The translations under genes were made by a program, and so were the position numbers. Shown piece after piece: positions 1 to 9,885 of a stretch of DNA of 64,000 nucleotides (positions within the stretch are counted from its first letter, which is position 1; the number at the start of each line of letters is the position of its first letter). Under the pieces are notes generated by a model. It ran no database searches and was not told where the DNA came from. It was given only the letters and a program-made list of their open reading frames with translations. Source of the DNA: Blasia pusilla (Eukaryota > Marchantiophyta > Marchantiopsida > Blasiales); assembly GCA_050084515.1 (NCBI GenBank), contig CM114273.1, forward strand, positions 9,672,001 through 9,736,000. The letters run 5' to 3'.

Positions 1-310
1 CGGAGGTCATCGCTGAGAAGCAACAATCGGAAACGGCTACCGAATCGGATCTACCTCGACATCGTAGCGATCTCTCGCAGTTACATCGACAAATCCACGT
101 CGGTTTCAACGACTACGGCAGTTCATGAGACGCGACGCCACGGCCGAGAACATCTGCCTACGGATTAGGGTTTTGTATGCCGTTATATGTCGCGACAATG
201 TATTGATTGCCGCTAAAATGAGAGCATTTCCTACCTGGAACTTAGCCTCCGTCTCTCCATGGCGCATCTCTCTATATACTGAGTATGTGTAGTTTTTTTA
301 TGTAATTCTC

Positions 311-359
311 GGGTTAGTGTGATTAAATATTTTATATTAATCTTTAATCACACCAACCC
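311..359. repeat. Short inverted repeat (hairpin)
   Basis: Two 17-nt arms, GGGTTAGTGTGATTAAA and TTTAATCACACCAACCC, pair with one mismatch around a 15-nt AT-rich loop. It could be a small foldback element remnant or a terminator-like hairpin. No gene is next to it. Confidence 0.6.
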
Positions 360-1326
360 AACATTATGTGTAAGAAAAAAATTTATTTTTCTTCTTTAGA
401 TTGTATGACCTCTTTTTTATCTTTTTAAGAAAAGATTAATAAAATTTAGTCGTTCGTATATTTCAGGTTTATGGATACAAATTTGAACTTCATTTTATAG
501 GTTCGTATGTACTTGATTCAATTTTTTATCCATTCACACGTTTTTCATCTCCACATGAAATCCTATCGGAATCCCTCTACAAAAAGGGTCGCACAACGGG
601 TTGAAGGATGGAGTTTTGAAGCGTGTTGCTAGATTTCCTTGAATCTCACATTTTTTTACTGGATTTAACTAGTGTCATATTAATGAAGAATACTCCTTCA
701 TTTCGCAAATTCATTTCCTCTTTGACATTTGACATTTTCACCCATAGGATTAGTAAGAACTCTCAAAAGATAAGTGCCAAAAGCAGAGGAGGGAGTCTCT
801 AAACCCATTCTCTCTTATTATCACAGAGTGTCATTTTAATTTTTAAACACCTCTTCTCCGTACATTTGGCCATCTCAATTATTAGGATTGCTTGCTCTCT
901 CAACAATAATCTTTCAACCAAAAAGATAGTTTTAAATTGATTTGAAAGATTAATTAAAAAATTTAGGGGTTAATTAAATCATTGATCACGGATAAGTACA
1001 ATTTTAATTTTAATTACTTCGTGCATCTCACGGGTGTCCCCTATTCTTGAAGACTAGGGAGATATTTATCTCTGATGCCTCCTCCGAGCAAATGCGCATG
1101 CTGCTTAGACTAGAGCTCGAACGGAGAGAATTTTCAAACTGCCGAGTTCGAAGTTCTAACCGCACGCCACAAAGCGATCCCCATGCGGATAAGGTCCTAA
1201 CTAAAGATTTGCATATTAGGTGCAAGCAAAATTTGTACACGGTGGAGTTTTCGTGAAAGCCCTCTTCTGCCATATTGTGGGCTACTTTTTTTCGGCACAA
1301 GCGTGGTCGGTATCTCAATTGTGTGT

Positions 1327-1420
1327 TCCTAAACCGTCAATATTTTATTTAATCAAGGACTTTGAACTATCTCTGAAGTTCTAAGTCCTTGATTAAATAA
1401 AAAAAATTGACAGTTTAGGA
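1327..1420. repeat. 94-bp foldback, MITE-like
   Basis: The segment starts TCCTAAACCGTCAATATTT and ends with its near-complement, ...AAATTGACAGTTTAGGA. The inner arms (TTAATCAAGGACTT and AAGTCCTTGATTAA) pair perfectly around a loop of about 20 nt. A fully self-complementary unit of this size is typical of a foldback or MITE remnant. No target duplication is evident. Confidence 0.65.
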
Positions 1421-1620
1421 GTGGATTCTGAGCAAAATACTTGCCCATCCACGTATCAAGTGAAAAATGACTTGTCTAACTAACCCACATCTATATTATT
1501 ATTGGAGAGTGCCTTCTCGATTTGTAAACACCTCTTTGCTTGACATGTGACAACCGAGCAGAAAACCAATATTTCCCTCTATATTTTTGTGTTGGCAACA
1601 TGATTAGTCCCTTCCCGTCA

Positions 1621-1760
1621 CTCCCATGCATGCCACGGGCTACCCACTATTATCTCCAACGAATATCGCGTGTTTCATCGCGAGTTCTTCACTCCCGTGC
1701 ATGGCACAAGCTGCCCGCTACTATCTCCAACGAATATTGCGTGTTTCATCCCAAGTCTTT
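1621..1760. repeat. Tandem duplication, 71-bp unit
   Basis: Two copies of a 71-bp unit starting CTCCCRTGCATG lie head to tail at 1621 and 1692. They share CTCCAACGAATAT and GCGTGTTTCATC and differ at scattered bases. No function is apparent. Confidence 0.6.
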
Positions 1761-1822
1761 CGGTCACTTCCCGTTGCACTCAGCTCCTCTCAATGACCTC
1801 TCGTTCAAGTTTGCTATCCGGC

Positions 1823-2130
1823 TGTCGTGCGCATACAAATCGCTACACAACATACATCGCTGTCACCGAACACACACACAAACACGCACGATCCCATGCT
1901 AACTCATGGCATCCAAACATAGAGGCGAGAAGTACCAAAATATCTCCAATAAAATAAGGTCAAATATCTCTCTCACATGTGTGCACTCTCACAATGTCAA
2001 ACCAAACCCACTCTCCTAATGAGAGACTTGGGTTACACTCACAAGGCAAGGGACCATAGCTCCGCCGCCTTGTGCCAAGAGGTTCAACAAAGAGAGAATG
2101 AGCACTTAAGCTCTCTCTCCTTGAGGTATA
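1823..2130 (-). mobile_element. LTR fragment of a PHD-type Ty3/gypsy element
   Basis: It begins TGTCGTGCGCATAC and carries ACAACATACATCGCTG, as do the LTRs at 14217, 17999 and 35041. It continues into an LTR body with a minus-strand TATA-like motif (TTTTATACC) near 2125-2133. LINE sequence replaces it from about 2131, so only the left part of the LTR remains. Confidence 0.55.
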
Positions 2131-3162
2131 AAACCTACTCTTGATTCCAAGTCTTTGATATATTTTGCTGAAAAGCTCTACTTCTTTCCCCATGCTACAT
2201 CTATGCCACGTTGTGGAGGCATACCAGGCTTATTCTCTGAAGTAGATGTGATGACTCAACTAAGAAGATTAGCAACTCACAAATGTGAGGATTTGGATGG
2301 TCTTTCTATTGAACTTCTCAAGTGGGGAGGAGATTCTATCGGACCGATCCTCACCAAAGTATTGGGTGACGTTGCTATCTATGGTTTTCCTTCTACTTGG
2401 TCGCTACGGGAGATTGTTCCTCTTCACAAATCAGGAAGGAAGGACTTGGTGACAAACTATTGCACTATCATGGTGGGTAGTGTTTTTGCCAAGCTATTTT
2501 GGGAAATTAGTGGAGTCAAAGTTGAGCACATGGACAGAGTCTTTCCAAAAGAGAGCACGCGTCCAAGTTGGTTTTCGCCCAACATACAACACCATCGACC
2601 ATATCTTGGTATTATGTGTTTTATGGGAGAAATCTAAGGGCAATGGGAAAGTTTTTTTTTGCGATTTCATCGATTTCAAGAAAGCCAAAAAAAGCTTTCT
2701 TATGAGGTAGGGTATCAAGCTTTTTTTTGCGATTTTTGATATTGTACCTCATAAGCTCTTATGGAATAGGTTGCAAGCCATTGGAGTACCACCAAATCTC
2801 CTAGAAATCGTGGCCACATTGTATCCTTCCGTTCGATTCAAGGTTGCCCTCTCTCCCCTACTCTATTTGGAGTTTTCATAGATGATATTGAAAAGTGGTT
2901 GGAGGAATATGATAGTGAAGGTGTCAAGCTTGGAGACTTTGTCATCAAAGCTCTACTGTATGCAGATGATATCATATTACTAGCACGTGATGGCATTAGT
3001 TTACAAAAATACCTCTACACATTGGCAAGTTTTTGTATCCAGTATTAGATGGAGGTTAATATGGAGAAGTCTAAAGTCATTATAGTGGGTACTAGATCCA
3101 AGTTCTCATTCTGTTACAAAGGTCTATTAGAACAAGTGAAGAGTTACAAATATCTAGGCATT
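2131..3162 (+). pseudogene. LINE reverse transcriptase fragment (L1-like), copy 1
   Basis: This is the middle of the ORF2-type polyprotein of an L1-like LINE. In broken frames it reads the segment before the RT (LRRLATHKCEDLDGLSIELLKWGGDSIGPIL), the GCPLSPTLFGVFIDDIEKW block and the catalytic YADD at about 2960, ending at NMEKSKVIIVGTRSKFSF and SYKYLGI. Stops and frameshifts occur near 2520-2760 and 3046, including a short duplicated AAAAAAGCTTTTTT-like patch. It is truncated at both ends: on the left by an LTR scrap, on the right at 3162 by LTR-retroelement leader sequence. Confidence 0.85.
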
Positions 3163-3341
3163 CTTTGCCCTTGGTCGCCATTTGGGAGTCTTCGCTTTCT
3201 CATATCTCCTCCTCGTCTCTTGCGTTCCTCCTTGAGCGCCGCGGTCTTCTAGCTATCTTGAGTTCTTCTCAAACGTCCAGATCTTCTACGACCCCAAGTT
3301 CACGCTCATCAAGGATTTGCTCTGATACCACGTGTCGTGCG
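3163..3341 (-). mobile_element. LTR-retroelement leader with primer-binding site
   Basis: This segment interrupts the LINE. Read on the minus strand it begins with an LTR end (...CGCACGACA), a 2-nt spacer, then TGGTATCAGAGC, the usual plant initiator-methionine tRNA primer site, followed by leader sequence. The LTR end TGTCGTGCG matches the PHD-type gypsy LTRs in this window, so this is probably a 5' leader scrap of that family. Only about 9 bp of LTR remain before LINE sequence resumes. Confidence 0.6.
3319..3330 (-). promoter_or_regulatory. tRNA-iMet primer-binding site (complement)
   Basis: The plus strand reads GCTCTGATACCA, the complement of TGGTATCAGAGC, the 3' complement of plant initiator tRNA used to prime reverse transcription. 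It sits 2 nt from the LTR end TGTCGTGCG, the normal spacing. Confidence 0.75.
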
Positions 3342-3530
3342 CCTACTTGCGGAGATCTCAACGTTCTTACGTCATATTATCGCACGACATAGAACTGGGT
3401 CTCATAGGCTAGGAATTGAGGAAGGACGATGGTTTAATATTGATAGAAGTGAACGAATTTGTAGGTTATGAGATGGAGAAAATATTGAGGATGGAAAGCA
3501 TATGTTTGCTACATGTCCAAGGTATTGTTG
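3342..3530 (+). pseudogene. LINE ORF2 C-terminal fragment
   Basis: The sequence matches the end of the LINE protein seen better at 51360-51540, including the start of the C-terminal zinc knuckle (CRLCD...). Several stops are present. It is cut at 3531 by the chromovirus LTR. Confidence 0.65.
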
Positions 3531-4554
3531 TGTGCCTACTCTCCTTGAACGTTTATCTTGTTATTACAGAAGCGTGCGTTCAGTAGGTCACGCTCTCAAC
3601 GCTGATATGCATCCAAACACGCACTCTGGTTAGTCAGGTCTTGGATCAATCACTGGACTAATTTTCTGAGTTCTCGTCTCGGTCTCTTATCAAGCTCAAC
3701 CTTCCTAGTTTCGCGGTTTACAACATTGGCAAGTCTCGCAAGACTTGCAAGAAACTTTCTGGTCGATTTAGGAACTTCAAACGGCGTTTCGCGCCTAGTA
3801 GTTCCAACTATCCGATGGACATCCAATGAGTCCCTAACCGAGACTCACACAAAGTGAATCTCGGGTTGGAATCCAAGTGTGGCGTACAAAGTCCACTCCC
3901 TTTGATCAGGTTTGGATTCTGAGTTCCAACGCCAAACTCCCGTTCCATCCCGTGCCTCTGAGCTGCCGTTTGGTGCTCAAAGTGGGGATTCGTTTACCAA
4001 GACATCTTGGAGAGACTCCTCCCTTACTAGTACTTCTAGGGATCTCCGGGGTTCCCTACATTTAGGGAAAGACACTCTCGCCTCTCCAATTGGCCCTCAA
4101 CCCGATTGCTCTCACGGTCGTTTTCGGTCAATATCTCAATCTATACTTATGCGTTTGCTAAGATCTTTAGTGTGTTGGAAGCGTCTCAAGATAATCTTTC
4201 CAACGCGCCCTTACTTGTCTCAAAAACATCTTGTGGCTAAACTTTATGGTCCAAAACACATTCAAATTCCCCAAACGCTAGTTGTGTTCCAAAACTAGTT
4301 CTCACCTCTTTGGTAACCAACCTTCCAAGACTCAAATCATCTCAAGTCTTGGCTCGCGTTTGGCCTAGGTTTCCTGGTTGTGACCACTATTGCATGACAC
4401 ACACCAATTTTTTCCGCGTTTCGTCTCTTGGACTTTTCCAAGAGACCTTTCCAAACGCCTCTCCAAAGCGCGAACATCGCAGCGTGAGTCCACTTGAGTT
4501 CTGATGTTCCGCTTGGCGCCTATTTGGTATTTTTTGGTTATAAGGGTCGCGACA
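3531..4554 (-). mobile_element. Chromovirus (Ty3/gypsy) 3' LTR
   Basis: It starts TGTGCCTACTCTCC and ends GGTCGCGACA, and it matches the copy at 55701-56600 over almost its whole length. A polypurine tract follows directly (plus strand CTCACCCCTCC), as expected at the inner edge of a 3' LTR of a minus-strand element. At about 1.02 kb it is longer than its partner because the partner has a deletion. Confidence 0.75.
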
Positions 4555-5263
4555 CTCACCCCTCCTTAGAAGGTTGATGTCCTCATCAGCGCAAACCTTT
4601 TTAATGTTAAGTTGAGGGAAGCCGACCCTTTAACACTAAATCGCGTTCTAGTAGCTAGCCCGCAATTCCACTTTTGGCTTAAGTGTTAGGTTGTCGCTTG
4701 CAGCACTTAGAATTATTAGCTTCTTCACTTCAATTAGCCTAGACCAGTTCTGCAGAACTAATCTAACTATCAAAATAAGCTATCTAAGTCTGCAACCTAA
4801 CACTTCACTCACTATTTGTAAACAACGGCTTGTTAACCTAGCCAACTCGTACTACTTTTGGGTCACTCGTATTCCACTAAGGCGCGTCACTAAGTTCACT
4901 CATGCAACATGAATGAGATCACCACAAACCCCCGCCGATGTTAGTACGGGTCCAAATGCTAGTACTTCAACATTTGGTCCTGATCTAGATGCCTTATCCG
5001 AATACAAGCTCTCACCTCAAATACTCATTGTTTGGCCTCTTTGACTTACATCCTAAGCATATGAAGAACTACTCATTGCCATGCACTACCAAACTCAAAA
5101 TCACAATCACAAGCATCGAATCTCCAAATCCATGCATTCTTTATTCCAACAACTAAACATTTCTAGTTACAATAGGTTATCGGCCCAAGTTATCGATCAC
5201 AAGTTATGTCCTTTGCTTCATCATGTACTAACGCATATGCCTATCTTGCATCCATTTGAAGTC
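4555..5263 (-). other. Chromovirus 3' untranslated region
   Basis: Non-coding sequence between the polypurine tract and the end of the integrase frame. It is conserved in the second copy (56601-57312). I see no open frame of interest. Confidence 0.6.
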
Positions 5264-5999
5264 TCACAACGCTTCTTGCGCGTGTTCAAGATCCGCCTCC
5301 GCAATCCAAGTCACCTCTTTCACATGGTAGTCTTTCCACTTGATCAAGTACTCGTACTTGGCGGCTCTATGTCTGGAACATAGAATGGTCTCAACCTCAA
5401 ACTTTGGTTCTTCATTTCTAATGACCGATTGTGGTCTTAATACCATCCTTCATTCCGGACACACATTTTCTTGAAGACACTTCTTCAATAATGACACATG
5501 GAAAGTCGGGTGAATCTTGAACTCGTTAGGCAGCTCCAATGTGTATACATCCTCAAACGGCTTTGCCTTGATCACATACAGTCCGACATACTTGTCTGAC
5601 AATTTTGCTGAAAATTCCTTTGAAAGAGTGAGATTCTTTACACTCAACCACACGTGTTCTTCAACTTGGAAACTCACTTGGCACCGACTTTTGTTAGCAT
5701 GCTTCACGTACCTTACTTGGGCCTTGGCAAGACTTTTCCTCGCTCGCTCTTGTCGTTCCTGCATTTCCACAAACAAATATTCCGCCGTTGCTTCACGAGT
5801 GTGTGCCGATGTAGCATCCCTCGAAAGAGCCAAGTTAAGAGGCCCTTCCACCTTGAACTCTGGTTCCTCATTTTTTATGACTGATTGTGGTCTCAACACC
5901 ATCCTTCCTTCCGGACGCACATTGCAATGAAGACACTTCTTCAATAATGACACATGGAAAGTCAGGTGAATCTTGAACTCATTTAGCAACTCCTATGTG
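5264..5999 (-). pseudogene. Chromovirus integrase C-terminus and chromodomain, rearranged
   Basis: The minus strand encodes the integrase C-terminal region (VSFQVEEHVWLSVKNLTL; FHVSLLKKCL, the usual LHxVFHVSxLK-type motif) and then a chromodomain (YEYLIKWKDYHVKEVTWIAEADLEHAQE), as in plant chromoviruses. The chromodomain is thought to guide integration to heterochromatin. A partial tandem duplication is visible: the block from FHVSLLKKCL to the PEFKVE region occurs twice (about 5446-5545 and 5850-5998), so the chromodomain is fused back to an earlier integrase part. Satellite DNA follows at about 6000; protease, RT and integrase core are absent. Confidence 0.8.
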
Positions 6000-7605
6000 C
6001 AGATTTTGAGACAACGTGGAGTGTGAGGAGGTGCTCTAGCCTTGAAATTTTCAATCACAACCGAGTCACAGAGACTTGTGATTGAGAGTTTCTGCTCTTC
6101 TAGATTTGAAGATTTCAGATCTCAATGTTGCCAAGGCCATATCTTTCAAGTGGAGTTTCATATAAAGCTGAGATTTGGAGGCAACGTAGAGTGTGTAAGG
6201 AGGCTCCCTAGCCCTACAAATTTCAATCACAACAGAGTCACAGAGACAAAGTTGTAAGATATTTGAGTTTATGCTCTTCTAGATTTGAAGATTTCAGATC
6301 TCAATCTTGCGGAGTCCATATCTTTCAAGTGGAGTGTTATGTCAAGCTGAGATTTGGAGCCAACATGGAGTGTGTGAGGAGGCACCCTAATTGTCAAATT
6401 TCAAGCACAACCGAGTTACAAAGACAAAGTTGTGAGAGATTTGAGTTTCAGCTCTTCAAGATTTGAGGATTTCAAATCTCAATCTTGCGGAGGCCATATC
6501 TTTCACGTGGAGTGTCATATGAAGCTGAGATTTAGAGGCAATCTATAGTATCTGAAGAGAGATTTGAGTTTCTGCTTGTCTAGATTTGAAGATTTCAGAT
6601 CTCAATCTTGCGGAGGCCATATCTTTCAAGTGGAGTGTTATATCAAGCTGAAATTTGGAGCCAACATGGAGTGTGTGAGGAGACGCCCTGGTTGTCAAAT
6701 TTCAAGCACAACCGAGTGACAGAGACGAAGTTGTGAGATATTTGAGTTTATGCTCTTCCAGATTTGAAGATTTCAGATCTCAATCTTGTAGAGGCCATAT
6801 CTTTCAAGTGGAGTGTCATATGAAGCTGAGATTTGGAGGCAACGTAGAGTGTGTGAGGAGGCGCCCTAGCCTTGCAAATTTCAATCATAACCTAGTTACA
6901 AAGATGAAGTTGTGAGAGATCTGAGTTTATGCTCTTCTAGATTTTAGGATTTCAGATCTCAATCTTGCGGATGCCATATCTTTCAGGTGGAGTGTCATAT
7001 GAAGCTAAGATTTGAAGGAAATGTGGAGTGTGTGAGGAGACGCCCTAGCCCTGCAAATTTCAAGCACAATTGAGTTACAAAGACGAAGTTGTGAGAGATT
7101 TGAGTTTTAGCTCTAGATTTGAGGATTTCAAATCTCAATCTTGCGGAGGCCATATCTTTCACGTGGAGTGTCATATGAAGCTGAGATCTAGAGGCAACCT
7201 ATAGTATCTAAAGAGGCACTCTAGCCTTGCAAATTTCAAGCACAATCAAGTTACAAAGACAAAGTTGTGAGAGATTTGAGTTTTAGCTCTTCTAGATTTG
7301 AGGATTTTAGATCTCAATCTTGCGGAGGCCATATCTTTCAGGTGGAATGTCATATGAAGCTAAGATTTAAAGGCAATGTGGAGTGTGTGAGGAGGTGCCC
7401 TAGTCCTGCAAATTTCAAGCACAATTGAGTTACAAAAACAAAGTTGTGAGAGATTTGAGTTTTATCTCTTCTAAATTTGAGGATTTCAGATCTCAATCTT
7501 GCGGAGGCCAGATCTTTCACGTAGAGTGCACACAAAAGTGACATTTTGAGAAAACATGGAGTGTGAAGAGGCACCCTAGTCTTATGAATTTTAAGTACAA
7601 CCAAT
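6000..7605 (+). repeat. ~180-bp tandem satellite, about nine units
   Basis: The phrase GCTCTTCTAGATTTGA recurs near 6089, 6271, 6450, 6572, 6750, 6931, 7110, 7286 and 7467: spacings of 176-182 bp, with one 122-bp unit carrying a deletion. Each unit holds ATTTCAGATCTCAATCTTGC, GGCCATATCTTTCA and GTTGTGAGAGATTTGAG. The unit is a multiple of three, so open frames span units, but each unit repeats the same stops, so I do not read it as protein. A second, inverted block lies at 53560-54975. Confidence 0.85.
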
Positions 7606-7675
7606 TTCTAGACCATAAGTTGGGTGGTGTTGGAGATTCGATAATACTTGATTTACCACTTACCATTTACCGTGC

Positions 7676-9140
7676 AAATGGTAAATGGTAAATAGTAAAT
7701 AAATCAAGCCTGTGGGACCCACAGAGTCAAAAGGCTGGAAAACATATTAGAAGTCATTAATTCATTGACCCGGAAAAAGGTCCTAAAGACCTTCTCCTAA
7801 TTACTGCCTAAAGCACTTGAGCGATGAATAATGGCATCTCTAATATAACAACTTAAATCACAAGGCACTAGTTGTAGTAAAGAATAGAAAATCTCCACAT
7901 CTATTTTATGAGCTAGTCTAATCTCTTCATACCTTGGACATGCTCTTCATCCTCAATATTTTTTTCGTCACATAACCTAAAAATTCCTTCACTTCTATCA
8001 ATATTAAACCATCATCCTTCCTCCTTTCCTAGCTTATGAGACCCAGTTGACGTAAGAACGTGGAGATCCCCGCAAGTAGGTATCCTTGTTCACAATCTAC
8101 AAGCAAAGGATTAACATAAAGTTGATAAAATTCCATTTCTGTGCCCAAGCTGCTCCAAATAATGTTGAAAATTTGTTTCCGTAGATGTTTGCGGAGTGCC
8201 ATCGGTTTCAAAACCCAATCGCGTTCCGCCACATTCCACTTTGAAGACCAAGTCACCACATCCCCAATCCACCCTATGGAACATGTGGCTTGCAAAGCTT
8301 GATGAGGGAGGCGAGAAACATCAAAAGATCTCACCCTTGCGATATAAGTGATGGTCAAGTAAAGAGCTTCAGCCTCTAGAGGAAGACAACTTGTTTCCAC
8401 AAGAAGAATAGCATAAGGAGTTTGGTTTCTTACACTCAATTCTTCTTGTAGAAATATCTTTTGCACCCTCTCCACGCGCTCTCAACCTGTCTTCTTACAA
8501 CTACAGCCCCAAACTTGGGTCCTACATAAGACCACCGGCAACACTAAGCTCCTAATTAAGAACTTCCTAAGACCCCAACACACAAGATGAGCTCTTCTAT
8601 ACCAATTTAAAAAATTAATATAGAGCTTTGTAACCAGCTTCTACTTTCTTTTGCACGCAAAGTGCCCAACTATAGTCATGAGAGAAATCAATGCCTAGAT
8701 ATTTATAACTCATCACTTGTTCTAATTCTAGACCTTTGTAAAAAAAGGAGAACTTGGATCTAGTACCTACTATAATGACTTTAGACTTCTCCATATTAAC
8801 CTCCATCTGATTCTGGGTACAAAACCTTGCCAAAGTGTCAATGTGTTTTTGTAAACTAATGCCATCACGTGCTAGTAATATGATATCATGTGCATACAAT
8901 AGAGCTTTGATAACAAAATCTCCAAGCTTCACAACTTCACTGTCACATTCCTCCAACCACTTTTCGATATCATCTATGAAAACTCCAAATATAATAGGGG
9001 AGAGAGAGCAACCTTGAATGACTCCGATGGTACTCAAGATCTCTTGAGTTTGTGAACCTTTGATCTTGGCCTGAACGGAATGGTATAACGTGGCCATCGC
9101 CGCTAGGAGATTTGGTGGTACTCCAATGGCTTGCAGCCTA
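7676..9140 (-). pseudogene. LINE 3' half (RT and C-terminus), copy 2
   Basis: On the minus strand this covers the LINE protein from RLQAIGVPPNLL through the RT (9097-8615) to the C-terminal region (8475-8029) and a zinc-knuckle remnant, ending in a short tail of TTTACCATT-type repeats (7651-7700). The catalytic box reads YAHD instead of YADD, so the second metal-binding aspartate is lost. A frameshift separates the RT and C-terminal parts. At 9140 it meets a plus-strand LINE piece head to head. Confidence 0.85.
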
Positions 9141-9885
9141 TTTAGCGATTCCTTGACTTCTCCTCTTCTTGAAGAACATGAGGATGGTTTGTGGTCTAGA
9201 ATCTCTTCAGAGTGCTAGGAGGTTGCCTTGTAATGGTTGGTTTGAAATACATGGCTTATTCTCTGAAGAAGAGGTAATGACTCAACTAAGAAGATTAGGA
9301 AATGGCAAATGTGAGGATTTGGATGGTCTTTCTATTGATTTTTTCAAGTGGGGAGGAGATTCTATTGGACCTATCCTCACCAAAGTATTGGGTGATGCTG
9401 CTATCTATGGTTTTCCTTGAACTTTGTTGCTAGGGGAGATTGTTTCTATTCACAAATCAGGAAGGAAGGACTTGGTGACGCACTATCATGATGAGTAGTG
9501 TTTTTGGCAAGTTGTTTGGGAAATTGGTGGAGTCAAAGTTGAGCGCATGGATAGAGTCTTTCCAAAAGAGAGCACGGGTCCAAGCTGGTTTTTGCCCAAC
9601 ATACAACACCATTGACCATATCTTGGCCTTGCGTGTTTTATGGGAGAAATCTAAGGGCAATGGGAAAGCTTTGTTTTGCGGTTTCATCGATTTCAAGAAG
9701 GTTTTTTATAGTGTACCTCGTAAGCTCTTATGGGATAGGCTGCAAGCCATTAGAGTACCACCAAATCTCCTAGCGACGATGGCCACGTTATACCATTCCG
9801 TTTGGGCCAAGATCAAAGGTTCACAAACTTAAGAGATCTTGAGTACCATCGGAGTCATTCAAGGTTGCCCTCTCTCCCCGCTCTC
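9141..9885 (+). pseudogene. LINE 5'-part fragment in opposite orientation
   Basis: The plus strand encodes the pre-RT region (EDLDGLSIDFFKWGGDSIG, IESFQKRARVQAGFCPTYN) and continues to GVIQGCPLSPL, overlapping by about 190 bp the part that begins the minus-strand piece on its left. Together they resemble a 5'-inverted (twin-primed) LINE insertion. It ends abruptly at 9885 against PM copy A. Confidence 0.75.

Larger units (their letters stand above)
1..1822. other. AT-rich stretch without a recognisable gene
   Basis: No open frame here resembles a known protein. The block from about 200 to 1020 is strongly AT-rich with T and A runs. It holds two foldbacks and a short tandem duplication, listed separately. 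The short open frames near 1028-1318 and 1540-1957 overlap each other on both strands and carry no motif, so I do not call them genes. Confidence 0.6.

Noticed and set aside
6000-7605. Repeated 60-residue protein domain encoded by the satellite
   Set aside because: The unit is a multiple of three so open frames look regular, but every unit repeats the same stops and there is no start or context for a gene.
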